A DNA stretch of 5,651 nt from Chloroflexota bacterium. Its GTDB lineage: Bacteria > Chloroflexota > Limnocylindria > Limnocylindrales > CSP1-4. The position numbers were made by a program, and so were the translations under genes. Where the stretch lies: the NCBI GenBank assembly GCA_021785115.1, contig JAJYGO010000280.1, positions 1-5,651 of the forward strand, in the 5' to 3' direction. Under the pieces are notes generated by a model that worked only from the letters and a program-made list of their open reading frames with translations, had not been told where the DNA came from and did no database searches. The stretch's first letter is position 1. Each line of letters opens with the position of its first letter. This document shows, in pieces, positions 1 to 5,651 of the stretch.

Positions 1-701
1 GGGGAGGGAGACGACGGCGTCTCCTCGGAGGGCGTCGGCGAGGCCGCCGCGGAGGGTGATGGGGTTGCGTGCGGTGCCTCCGCGGGAGGATCGGAGGGGC
101 TCATCGTCGAAGGTGGCTGTGGGGTCGCCGTCGCTTTCGGGAGCGTGGTCAGGAGGTGGTCGTCGCTGTATGCGCTGCGGCCGAGAGCATCGACGGAATG
201 GGTCCGGTAGTGGTAGGTCCTGCCCGGAGCGAGCTGGGTCAGCCTCTGCCTGTGCGTGACGTACCGGTACGAACCCTCGAGCGTGCTCAGCGATCCGTAC
301 GCGGTCGTGGTCCCGTACTCGACCTGACCCGTGGCCGGGACGCTGACTGTCCACGCGATGGTCGCGGCGGTCTGCGAGATGCTGTACGCGCGGACGAGGG
401 TGATCGTCGGCAGGGCGACCGTGGCATCACCCACGCCCGCGGCCGGCGACGAGACCGACGCGCCCGGCGCCGGCACCGCCGCGAGCGTGTCGGCAGGGCT
501 TGCCGTCGCCGTAGCGGCCGGATGACCGTGCGGGTGCACCGACGTCGCCTCGACGCCCAGGGTCGGGGTCAGGATCGAGAGCGCCAGGAGCAGACCCGGG
601 AATGCCGCAAGCCAGTGCGAAGGCGCAGCCCCGGACGGTCGACGCGCCGGGGTCCTGGCTGCAGCCGACTCGTCGATCCAGTGCTCGCCGTCCCAGAACA
701 T
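1..701 (-). CDS. Exported FN3-domain protein, 5' part only (runs off left edge)
   Basis: The frame is open from ATG at 701-699 to the window edge: 233 complete codons and no stop, so the C-terminus is missing. The start is set by a strong SD (GGGGGA, 714-709, 7 bases before the ATG). Layout: residues 1-29 are a hydrophilic head beginning MFWDGEHWIDE with several Arg; about 31-48 is a hydrophobic segment (LLLALSILTPTLGV), a signal peptide with long n-region or a signal anchor; 52-92 are Ala/Pro/Ser/Thr-rich; about 95-187 form one fibronectin-III-like or purple-acid-phosphatase-N-like beta domain, recognisable from VEYGTTTAYGS (128-138), LAPGRTYHYR (157-166) and a closing SDDHLLTTL; 188-233 are a Pro/Ser/Thr-rich linker. 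Family knowledge says such proteins are extracellular or wall-associated. The catalytic or binding domain, if any, lies beyond the window, so function is unknown. A GEMM-I riboswitch sits directly upstream. Confidence 0.85.
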   Translation of the reverse strand, partial: MFWDGEHWIDESAAARTPARRPSGAAPSHWLAAFPGLLLALSILTPTLGVEATSVHPHGHPAATATASPADTLAAVPAPGASVSSPAAGVGDATVALPTITLVRAYSISQTAATIAWTVSVPATGQVEYGTTTAYGSLSTLEGSYRYVTHRQRLTQLAPGRTYHYRTHSVDALGRSAYSDDHLLTTLPKATATPQPPSTMSPSDPPAEAPHATPSPSAAASPTPSEETPSSPS

Positions 702-709
702 CGCCCGGT

Positions 710-792
710 CCCCCTTCGGCAGCTCCGGCTGACTGCGCGAGTCCCGTGAGCTTTGCGGCCCCGCCTCGCGACGGGTGTGCTCGTTCGAGGAG
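710..792 (-). promoter_or_regulatory. GEMM-I cyclic-dinucleotide riboswitch (c-di-GMP-I / cGAMP class)
   Basis: Read on the minus strand, the parts come in GEMM-I order and spacing: a joining segment ending GAGCACA (782-776); helix CCCGTC/GGCGGG (775-770 with 765-760) closed by a GCGA tetraloop (769-766); GCCGC then AAAGC (759-750), containing the invariant GCAAAGC; ACGGGACT leading to stem GACT/AGTC (743-740 with 734-731) with a five-base loop; then CAGCCGG...GCTGCCGAA (732-715). From memory of the Geobacter GEMM-I aptamer, its corresponding stem is GUCU/AGAC with an equal-sized loop, so the stem differs by compensatory change. The ligand-selecting base (G20 of Vc2) is A at 781, and the conserved C contacting the other base is present at 719. 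Deviations: the AAA before the first helix reads ACA, and one extra A lies in GCCGG-A-GCTGCC. The aptamer ends on the SD of the FN3 gene, so translational control is likely. Class assignment is firm; ligand is not. Confidence 0.88.
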
Positions 793-796
793 TGCG

Positions 797-819
797 GCTG
801 CCCCCAGGCACGCGGCAGC
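797..819 (-). promoter_or_regulatory. Leader hairpin that could alternate with the riboswitch
   Basis: On the minus strand GCTGCC (819-814) and GGCAGC (802-797) can form a six-base-pair hairpin just 5' of the aptamer. The same GGCAGC is also perfectly complementary to the second GCTGCC (723-718) inside the aptamer's 3' conserved tail. The two pairings are mutually exclusive, so this may be part of the switching mechanism. It could also be chance in GC-rich DNA. Confidence 0.35.
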
Positions 820-842
820 AGGGCGCCGCGGGACGTTCGCGG

Positions 843-871
843 AATCTACGGCCCGAGCGCTGGATCGTCCA
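843..871 (-). promoter_or_regulatory. Candidate promoter for the riboswitch-FN3 transcript
   Basis: On the minus strand TGGACG (871-866) and TAGATT (848-843) are separated by exactly 17 bases. They match the housekeeping-sigma consensus at four of six positions each, and TAGATT fits the TAnnnT pattern common in high-GC Gram-positives. The predicted transcription start near 836 would give a leader of about 135 bases containing the hairpin, the riboswitch and the SD. This would make the FN3 gene independent of the glycosyltransferase operon that ends at 935. No convincing intrinsic terminator with a T-run is visible between 934 and 872. Confidence 0.5.
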
Positions 872-934
872 TAGCGCGTTCGTTCGGCGCGTCGCGCAAA
901 GAGAGCCATGGCGCAGTGTGGCGAGACGGTTCCG

Positions 935-2164
935 TCACGAGTCGGGCGACGCGGCAGGCCGCGCGGCCAGGATCTCCTCGTACAGCCCGTCGTGCAGATT
1001 GAGCAGGTGGCGCAGTTCGTATCGCGCGATCATCCGCTGCCGGCCGCGTCGGCCCATCTCGATCCGATCGACCGGGTGCTCGATCAGCCAATCCATCCTC
1101 GACGCCAGCGTGCCGATGTCGCCGATCTGTAACACGAACCCGCCGACTTCGCCCACCAGTTCCGCGTTGCCCCGTGCCGTTGACGCGATGACGGGTATCT
1201 CCAGGGCAAGGCCCTCCATGACGGACCGCGCGAGACCCTCACGACTGCTCGCGAGGATCACGGCGGTCGAGCCAGCCTCGAACGGACGAGGATCGGGTAC
1301 AAAACCGGGAAACCGGACGCGGTTCAGGACGCCCGCGCGGCGTGCCACGCGCAGCAGGTGATCACGCTCTGGGCCCTGGCCGAGGAACGCGACGTGCGCA
1401 TCCTGGTGCCGGAGCCGCCCGAGCGCCCGGACGACATCGTGCGGGCGCTTGCCGATGTTGAGTTCCCCGACGACGACGAACAGTGGGACATCGAGCGGTA
1501 TGCCGGCGGACGATCGCGCGACTGCCACGGCGTCCGCCGGCAGCGCCGACGGCGCGTAGACGCCCGTGTCGATCCCGATTCCCGGCATGCGGACCAGGCG
1601 GTCCGGCGGCACGAGGTGATGCCTTCGTGCCGCTCGCTCATCCTCTTCGTTGATCACGATGAGGCGATCCGTCCACCGCCCCGCGATCTTCTCGAGCCCG
1701 AGGAACACGGCATTGGCCAAGGCCGCGCCGCCCGCGTGGAAATGGAAACCATGCGCGGTGTAGACGATGGCGGGCCGCCTCGCGGGGTCCATGCGGCGGA
1801 GCGCGGCGCGCGTCACGAAGGCTGCGATCGGCGTGTGCACGTGCACGATGTCGTAGCCGTTCTCCATGATCGACAGGAGCGAGGACGCCGCGCGCGGCAG
1901 GCGGCCCGCGTCGCGCACCGACCTCGACCAGGGTATGTCGTGGCGGCGGTCGAAGGCATCCTCAACCGCCGAGTCCCAGCGGTCGTGCCCCGTGGCGGCA
2001 TCGACGCGCCATCCCATCGCCCGGTAGTGGGTCGCATAGGGGGTCAGGAACTGCGCAACCGTTGCCGACACGGTCGCCACGTACAGCAGGGCCGGCCGAG
2101 GTCGTGCGTCGCGTGCCACGGTGTCGTCGCCCGGGCTCACGTTCGGCGGACGGGCTCGCTGCAT
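935..2164 (-). CDS. Family-4 glycosyltransferase (CapM/EpsD/PglA-like)
   Basis: Predicted 409-residue cytoplasmic or membrane-peripheral GT-B enzyme that transfers a sugar from a nucleotide-sugar to a lipid-linked or growing glycan acceptor. The N-terminal Rossmann half starts at LLYVATVSATVAQFLTPY (about 26-43) and carries HVHTPIAAF (108-116) and YTAHGFHFH (135-143), the latter typical of the CapM/EpsD/PglA group. The C-terminal donor-binding half contains VVGELNIGKRPHDVV (231-245) and the EX7E motif EGLARSVME (309-317), followed by IPVIAS. The start at ATG 2164 is preferred because it follows the preceding stop by 22 bases and a GGGAG lies upstream (2181-2177, rather long spacing of 12); residues 1-24 are low-complexity, so a later start is possible. 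It is third in a minus-strand operon with the acyltransferase and methyltransferase. Donor, acceptor and linkage cannot be read from the sequence. Confidence 0.92.
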   Translation of the reverse strand: MQRARPPNVSPGDDTVARDARPRPALLYVATVSATVAQFLTPYATHYRAMGWRVDAATGHDRWDSAVEDAFDRRHDIPWSRSVRDAGRLPRAASSLLSIMENGYDIVHVHTPIAAFVTRAALRRMDPARRPAIVYTAHGFHFHAGGAALANAVFLGLEKIAGRWTDRLIVINEEDERAARRHHLVPPDRLVRMPGIGIDTGVYAPSALPADAVAVARSSAGIPLDVPLFVVVGELNIGKRPHDVVRALGRLRHQDAHVAFLGQGPERDHLLRVARRAGVLNRVRFPGFVPDPRPFEAGSTAVILASSREGLARSVMEGLALEIPVIASTARGNAELVGEVGGFVLQIGDIGTLASRMDWLIEHPVDRIEMGRRGRQRMIARYELRHLLNLHDGLYEEILAARPAASPDS

Positions 2165-2186
2165 CCCCGTGTCTCGCTCCCTGTGC

Positions 2187-3266
2187 TCACGGTTGCCGGT
2201 ACGCCGGAAAGAACCCGAGAAGGTCGTCGGGATCGGCCAGGGGATCTCTGGCCAGTACGAGCTGGCGGTATGCCTCGCCGTCGACCACGAGGCGCAGGGT
2301 GCGGAACGGGTGGCGGTCCGGCGAGAAGCCGGCCTTGAAATGGAACAGCAGATCATTGCGTGCGCCGAGCCCGCCGCCCAGGTGGAGCGTGACGTCGCCG
2401 CGCTCCCGTGCCCAGCGGCGCACGAAATCGATCATCAGCTTCATGGGCTGTGCCTCGCGGTGCTCGTCGTCCCAGCCTCCGAGGTGGTACTGCACGATTC
2501 CCGCAGTCTCCACGAACAGGCCCGCGGCGGCCACGATCCCCTCGCGCTCGACGACGCAGAGCTGCAGCCGCTCCCCCAGGGCACGGTGGAGCTCCCGGAA
2601 GTAGCCGTGGTCGAAGAAGTACTCCGGCGCGGCGGCACGGCGCGTCATCGTGAGTCCGTAGAGCCTCTCGAATTCGCCGAGTGCCGCCCAGTCGGCGTCG
2701 ATGCGCGCCACGTAGCCGAGTGCCTTCGCCCGTGTGATGTCGCGCCGGTGGTTGAGGCGCATTCGCGACCACGCCAGATCGGCGGGAAGCGTGAGGTCGA
2801 CGGCGACCGTGTCGCCATGCCGGACCAGTGAGCCGATCCCGTCCATCGGGGAGCGATTGAGCAGCGGATGCAGCCGCACGAACGCCGACACGGCTCCAGC
2901 GTCGTGCATGGCCCTTCGTCCAGCCGCCAGCGCGTCCATGAGGAATGCGTCGTCGTCCGTGCCGGTCCCCACGGGCCCGGGGTAGCCGTAGGGCGATGCG
3001 AGATCGAACCGGCCGCCGGACACCGGACGCCTCACGAATGGCAGCAACAGCGTGCGGTGTCCATCCGTCACCCGGAGGGCGCAGGCGACCCCGCGATCCA
3101 GGCGCGCGCACAGTGTGACGTACCGGGGCAGGTGGTAGCAGTCATGCGGGGAGTCCCGGAGGATCGCCATCCACTCGGGCGCGTCTGGAGCCATGAAGGT
3201 TGCTCTCAACGCCTGTACGGGGACGTGCGGTGAGCCGCCGGGCCGCGCCTGCGTGTCCACGCCCAT
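2187..3266 (-). CDS. FemAB/GNAT-like N-acyltransferase (Acetyltransf_6 type)
   Basis: Predicted 359-residue soluble protein of the FemAB-like fold (two GNAT-like domains). The N-terminal half has YHLPRYVTL (44-52), then LLLPFVRRP and ASPYGYPGPVG (90-100), the usual 'SPYGYPGP' element of GNAT/FemAB proteins in glycan clusters, and FVRLHPLLN (129-137). The C-terminal half has RLNHRRDITRAKALGY (170-185), then VQYHLGGWDDEHRE (258-271) and LHLGGGLGARNDLLFHFKAGF (294-314), the conserved acyl-donor core. Family members transfer an amino acid (from aminoacyl-tRNA) or an acyl group to an amine on peptidoglycan, glycan or lipid; which applies here is unknown. The start ATG (3266-3264) shares its A with the methyltransferase TGA stop (TGATG), which implies translational coupling; GGGG (3280-3277) is a weak SD. 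An open frame upstream to 3509 is Arg/Ala-rich and is only the reverse frame of the methyltransferase tail. Confidence 0.88.
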   Translation of the reverse strand: MGVDTQARPGGSPHVPVQALRATFMAPDAPEWMAILRDSPHDCYHLPRYVTLCARLDRGVACALRVTDGHRTLLLPFVRRPVSGGRFDLASPYGYPGPVGTGTDDDAFLMDALAAGRRAMHDAGAVSAFVRLHPLLNRSPMDGIGSLVRHGDTVAVDLTLPADLAWSRMRLNHRRDITRAKALGYVARIDADWAALGEFERLYGLTMTRRAAAPEYFFDHGYFRELHRALGERLQLCVVEREGIVAAAGLFVETAGIVQYHLGGWDDEHREAQPMKLMIDFVRRWARERGDVTLHLGGGLGARNDLLFHFKAGFSPDRHPFRTLRLVVDGEAYRQLVLARDPLADPDDLLGFFPAYRQP

Positions 3267-4204
3267 CAGCGCGGATCCCCGGAGCCACGAACCGCGCTGA
3301 AGAAGATCGACGGGCCCGCGGTCATCGGGGCAAGCGGCGCCTGCAGCAGCCGTTCCGCCGTGACGAGCGCGCGCAGCGGGATCCGGGGCGTCAGCCCGGG
3401 CAGGCGGAGCAGTCCGACGCTGCGCGTCGCGACGACATCGAGGCCCGCCTGCCCGAGCCACGCGCGCACGTCCCGGGGTGCGTGGACGAAGGACGTCGCG
3501 GCGGACCACGGCCCGTCCGTGGCGCCGGGGTTCCAGCGGGGTGGGGGTTTCCGCCGCAGGCGCGCTGGGAGCAGGGAGATGGCCCGGCTCGGCTCGGATC
3601 CGCGCGCCAGCGGCGACGTCGGCGCTCGCCCCAGGAGCCAGGCGAGGACGGCCTTCATGTTCCGCTTGTTCGCAGATTCCAGCACCAGCACGCCCCCGGG
3701 ACGGAGCACGCGGGCGAACTCGCGGATCGCCGGACGCGGATCGGCAAAATGGTGGAGCACGCGGACGCAGACCACAACGTCAAAGCTCGCGGGCGGGAAG
3801 GGGAGGCGGAACGCATCGCCAGCAACGAACGTGATCCTCGGATCGGATCCCAGCTGCTCGCGCGCGGCGCCGAGGAGCGCTTCCGATGCATCCAGGAGCA
3901 CGATCGCGCCGAACCGCCCGTACTCGTCAGCAAGCCGGCCGTGACCGGCACCGACTTCCAGCAGCCGCCCGTCGGCGCGCCCCAGGAGGGCCGCCAGCGC
4001 GATCCGGTCGGCGCGATCCTCGTACTTCCGGGTGGTCCAGAACACGTCGCGGTACCGGAGATCCGCAAACGAACGGGCGGTCTCCTCCAGGTTCGGATCT
4101 GCCAGCGGCCACCGCTCGGTGCCGCTGGCTGAGATGTCCTGCCCCGGTGCCTGCCGGGGTGTGCCGAACGGGCACGCCGCCGGGCCGCCGTTCCGCTCCC
4201 TCAT
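3266..4204 (-). CDS. Class I SAM-dependent methyltransferase
   Basis: Predicted 312-residue cytoplasmic methyltransferase of the Methyltransf_11/25 type. SAM-binding motif I is LLEVGAGHGRLA (81-92), the acidic residue ending beta-2 is D105 (VLLDAS), motif II region is VAGDAFRLPF (127-136), followed by FDVVVCVRVLHHFADP (141-156) and RVLRPGGVLVLES (165-177). The C-terminal part (about 185-312) is a variable substrate-side region with FVHAPRDVRAWLGQAGL (239-255). The substrate is unknown; the neighbours suggest a sugar or glycan intermediate. Start choice is uncertain: ATG 4204 has no good SD, and in-frame alternatives are GTG 4210, ATG 4228 and ATG 4285; the domain begins well inside all of them. 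It is first in the minus-strand operon and is divergent from the ATP-grasp gene. Confidence 0.88.
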   Translation of the reverse strand: MRERNGGPAACPFGTPRQAPGQDISASGTERWPLADPNLEETARSFADLRYRDVFWTTRKYEDRADRIALAALLGRADGRLLEVGAGHGRLADEYGRFGAIVLLDASEALLGAAREQLGSDPRITFVAGDAFRLPFPPASFDVVVCVRVLHHFADPRPAIREFARVLRPGGVLVLESANKRNMKAVLAWLLGRAPTSPLARGSEPSRAISLLPARLRRKPPPRWNPGATDGPWSAATSFVHAPRDVRAWLGQAGLDVVATRSVGLLRLPGLTPRIPLRALVTAERLLQAPLAPMTAGPSIFFSAVRGSGDPR

Positions 4205-4231
4205 CGGCACCGATGGTACCCGGCACATCGG
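4202..4231. repeat. CATCGG inverted/direct repeat cluster, possible operator
   Basis: A perfect 14-bp palindrome, CATCGG-CA-CCGATG (4202-4215), is followed by another CATCGG at 4226-4231, 24 bases after the first. The cluster covers the proposed methyltransferase start (ATG 4204) and lies in the divergent region between two genes, so it could be a repressor-binding site. If a more upstream methyltransferase start is correct, it lies inside coding sequence instead. A minus-strand TACCAT (4218-4213) also fits a -10 hexamer for a nearly leaderless transcript. Confidence 0.3.
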
Positions 4232-4464
4232 CGCGAAACAGGGCCAGGGGTCGCATTGGCTCCACCCCGGAAGGTCGTGGTTCATCAGCACCGGCGCGTT
4301 GCTGGAGTGATTCCGCCCGTGACTGCCGTGGTATGGTGCCGGGCGGGCTGGCCCGGCCCGGGACCAGGGCTGACGTGGGCAGCCAGCACGCTTCCGAGAG
4401 TCATGCGGCACGCACCCCGGTCACGCGCGAGATCCACCTGCACCCGCGAGCGGCAGGCGCCGGC
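4205..4464. other. Divergent intergenic region
   Basis: This 260-base stretch separates the minus-strand methyltransferase start and the plus-strand ATP-grasp start. It should hold promoters for both. On the plus strand TATGGT (4332-4337) fits TAnnnT, but no good -35 lies 16-18 bases before it. Just after it is the GC-rich inverted repeat CGGGC-TG-GCCCG (4344-4355). Both bordering frames stay open into this region, so either gene could be longer than annotated. No tRNA, small RNA or terminator was recognised. Confidence 0.5.
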
Positions 4465-5651
4465 ATGAGCAGCCACGCTCCTCGCGCGCTCGTGGTGTCC
4501 GGGCACACCATGGCGCTCGCCGTCGTCCGGGCGCTCGGCGAAGCGGGCGTGCCGGTCGGCGTCCTCCACTACGATGCCAGGGACATGGCCCAGGCATCGC
4601 GGTACGTCGTCGAGGATGGGCGCGTGCCGCATCCGCTCCACGACGAAGAGCGTTTCGTTGGCGAGTTGATGCAACGAGCCCCCGGCTACGAACGTCCGCT
4701 TCTGGTACCCGCATCGGACGAGAGCCTGGTCGCCCTGTCCCGGCACGCCGATGCCTTGTCAAGCGGCTACGTCGTCGCGTGCGCCGCGTGGGACGTCGTC
4801 CGTCGGGTCATCGACAAGTCGTGCACGTACGAAGTGGCCGAGCGGTCGGGCGTCGCCGCCCCGCGCACGCGCGTTCCCCGCTCAGGTGCTGACCTGGAGG
4901 TCCAGGCTGCCGAGATCGGATTTCCCCTGCTGCTGAAGCCGGCCGAGAGTCACCGTTTCTACGAACGATTCGGCCGGAAGATGGTGAGGGTGGAGACTCT
5001 GGCCGCGCTGCACGCGGCGTACGCGGCGGCTGTGGACGCGGGCCTGTCCGTGATGGTGCAGGAGATCATCCCCGGACCCGACGACCTGGTCGTCAACTAC
5101 AACGCATACACGTGGGACGGCGTCCCTCGCGCGGAGTTCACCGCCCGGCAGGTCCGCAAGGCCCCACCGCAATTCGGGTCCCCTCGCGTCGTGTTGGCGG
5201 AGCGCATACCGGGCGTCATCGAACCGGGACGGCGCATCCTGGCCGCGCTGGGATTCAGCGGCTTCGCGTGCACTGAATTCAAGCTTGATCCGCGAACCGG
5301 CAGCTACGTCCTGATGGAGGTCAATGGCCGGCATAACCTATCCGGGTTGCTGGCAGTGCGCAGCGGGGTGAACTTCCCGCTCCTGCAGTACCGGCACCTC
5401 ATGGAGGGCGTTCTGCCGAACGCGCCGTCGTCACCCCGGTACGGGCTGTACTGGACGGACGCGTTCCGCGACGTGGGCTACAACGTCGCCGGTCTGCGGC
5501 GCGAGCGATACGGGGCGGCGGAGTACCTCCGGCCCTATGCGGCACGCCACTGCGATGCGATTCTCGATCGGCGCGACCCCGGCCCGTCGCTCGTGAGGCT
5601 GCTGTATCTCGCCAGACACCTCCGCGTGCTCGCCAGGTCGGCCGGTCGGTC
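4465..5651 (+). CDS. ATP-grasp carboxylate-amine ligase-like protein (runs off right edge)
   Basis: The frame is open from ATG 4465 to the window edge (395 complete codons, no stop). It resembles the COG3919-type 'predicted ATP-dependent carboligase' proteins. The pre-ATP-grasp domain starts at ALVVSGHTMALAVVRALG (8-25). The ATP-grasp domain includes RVIDKSCTYEVAERSGVAAP (114-133), the nucleotide-binding Lys in FPLLLKP (K158), VQEIIPGPDD (198-207) and the metal-ligand region CTEFKLDP (269-276) with MEVNGRHNLSG (284-294; E285 and N287 as likely Mg2+ ligands). Residues after about 315 form a C-terminal extension containing YGLYWTDAFRDV. The family activates a carboxylate as acyl-phosphate and joins it to an amine; the substrate is unknown. 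ATG 4465 puts the first beta strand a few residues in, as expected, but its SD is weak, and the frame is open upstream with ATG 4333, GTG 4336 and GTG 4375 available. It is divergent from the methyltransferase operon. Confidence 0.88.
   Translation, partial: MSSHAPRALVVSGHTMALAVVRALGEAGVPVGVLHYDARDMAQASRYVVEDGRVPHPLHDEERFVGELMQRAPGYERPLLVPASDESLVALSRHADALSSGYVVACAAWDVVRRVIDKSCTYEVAERSGVAAPRTRVPRSGADLEVQAAEIGFPLLLKPAESHRFYERFGRKMVRVETLAALHAAYAAAVDAGLSVMVQEIIPGPDDLVVNYNAYTWDGVPRAEFTARQVRKAPPQFGSPRVVLAERIPGVIEPGRRILAALGFSGFACTEFKLDPRTGSYVLMEVNGRHNLSGLLAVRSGVNFPLLQYRHLMEGVLPNAPSSPRYGLYWTDAFRDVGYNVAGLRRERYGAAEYLRPYAARHCDAILDRRDPGPSLVRLLYLARHLRVLARSAGR

Noticed and set aside
69..749. Plus-strand open frame of 226 codons
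   Set aside because: It is an Arg-rich product of the kind seen antisense to GC-rich genes, with no domain; it is antisense to the FN3 gene.
427..909. Minus-strand open frame of 160 codons over the leader and FN3 gene
   Set aside because: It runs through the riboswitch, and its product is Gly/Ala/Arg-rich with no domain. The overlapping frame from 701 has a strong SD, a hydrophobic segment and a recognisable FN3 domain.
872..934. Terminator for the glycosyltransferase operon
   Set aside because: Only weak GCGC-type inverted repeats and no T-tract are present; I could not support a terminator call.
1358..2338. Plus-strand open frame of 326 codons
   Set aside because: It is antisense to the glycosyltransferase and its product is Arg-rich without motifs; the opposite strand has clear GT-B motifs.
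2165..2356. N-terminal extension of the glycosyltransferase up to 2356
   Set aside because: The extra 64 residues are Arg/Ser/Ala-rich and overlap the conserved C-terminal end of the FemAB-like gene in another frame; ATG 2164 fits the operon spacing.
4341..4362. GC-rich inverted repeat as an intrinsic terminator
   Set aside because: No T-run follows on either strand, it lies between two divergent starts, and the loop of the best repeat is only two bases.
4285..4746. Minus-strand open frame of 153 codons over the ATP-grasp start
   Set aside because: It is antisense to the ATP-grasp domain and carries no recognisable motif.
1..5651. CRISPR array, tRNA or rRNA genes, insertion sequences, phage genes
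   Set aside because: No regularly spaced repeats, cloverleaf with acceptor end, transposase motifs or terminal inverted repeats were seen.

Overview
This is a high-GC (GC-rich at third codon positions), densely coding bacterial fragment holding part of a surface-glycan (exopolysaccharide, capsule or cell-wall glycan) gene neighbourhood. The organism cannot be named from the sequence. Third-position GC, the -10 hexamers of TAnnnT form and an N-terminal 'MFWDGxHW' peptide on an exported protein recall Actinobacteria or high-GC Chloroflexota (for example the Limnocylindria/Ellin6529 type). That placement is an impression, not a result.

Layout: there are five protein genes, two of them cut by the window edges. 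Three lie on the minus strand as a compact operon read from right to left: a class I SAM methyltransferase (4204 to 3266), a FemAB/GNAT-like N-acyltransferase (3266 to 2187, start overlapping the previous stop by one base as TGATG) and a family-4 glycosyltransferase of the CapM/EpsD/PglA type (2164 to 935). Further along the same strand, after a 233-base non-coding gap, lies the start of an exported fibronectin-type-III protein (701, running off the left edge). On the plus strand, divergent from the methyltransferase across a 260-base intergenic region, an ATP-grasp carboxylate ligase starts at 4465 and runs off the right edge.

The most notable element is in the gap before the exported protein. 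On the minus strand, about 792 to 710 is a convincing GEMM-I (cyclic-dinucleotide) riboswitch aptamer: a six-base-pair helix capped by a GCGA tetraloop, the invariant GCAAAGC, a short GACT/AGTC stem and a CAGCCGG...GCTGCCGAA tail, followed at once by a GGGGGA Shine-Dalgarno and the ATG. The position that selects between c-di-GMP and 3',3'-cGAMP (G20 in the Vibrio Vc2 aptamer) reads A here, as in the cGAMP-sensing Geobacter class, although other core positions also deviate. A reasonable promoter (TGGACG, 17 bases, TAGATT) lies upstream, so the exported protein probably has its own cyclic-dinucleotide-controlled transcript.

How the genes may work together (inference): the glycosyltransferase, methyltransferase, FemAB-like acyltransferase and ATP-grasp ligase could build and decorate a surface glycan, the last two by amide-bond formation. 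The neighbouring exported FN3 protein would be produced or withheld in response to a cyclic dinucleotide, as is common for surface and matrix functions.
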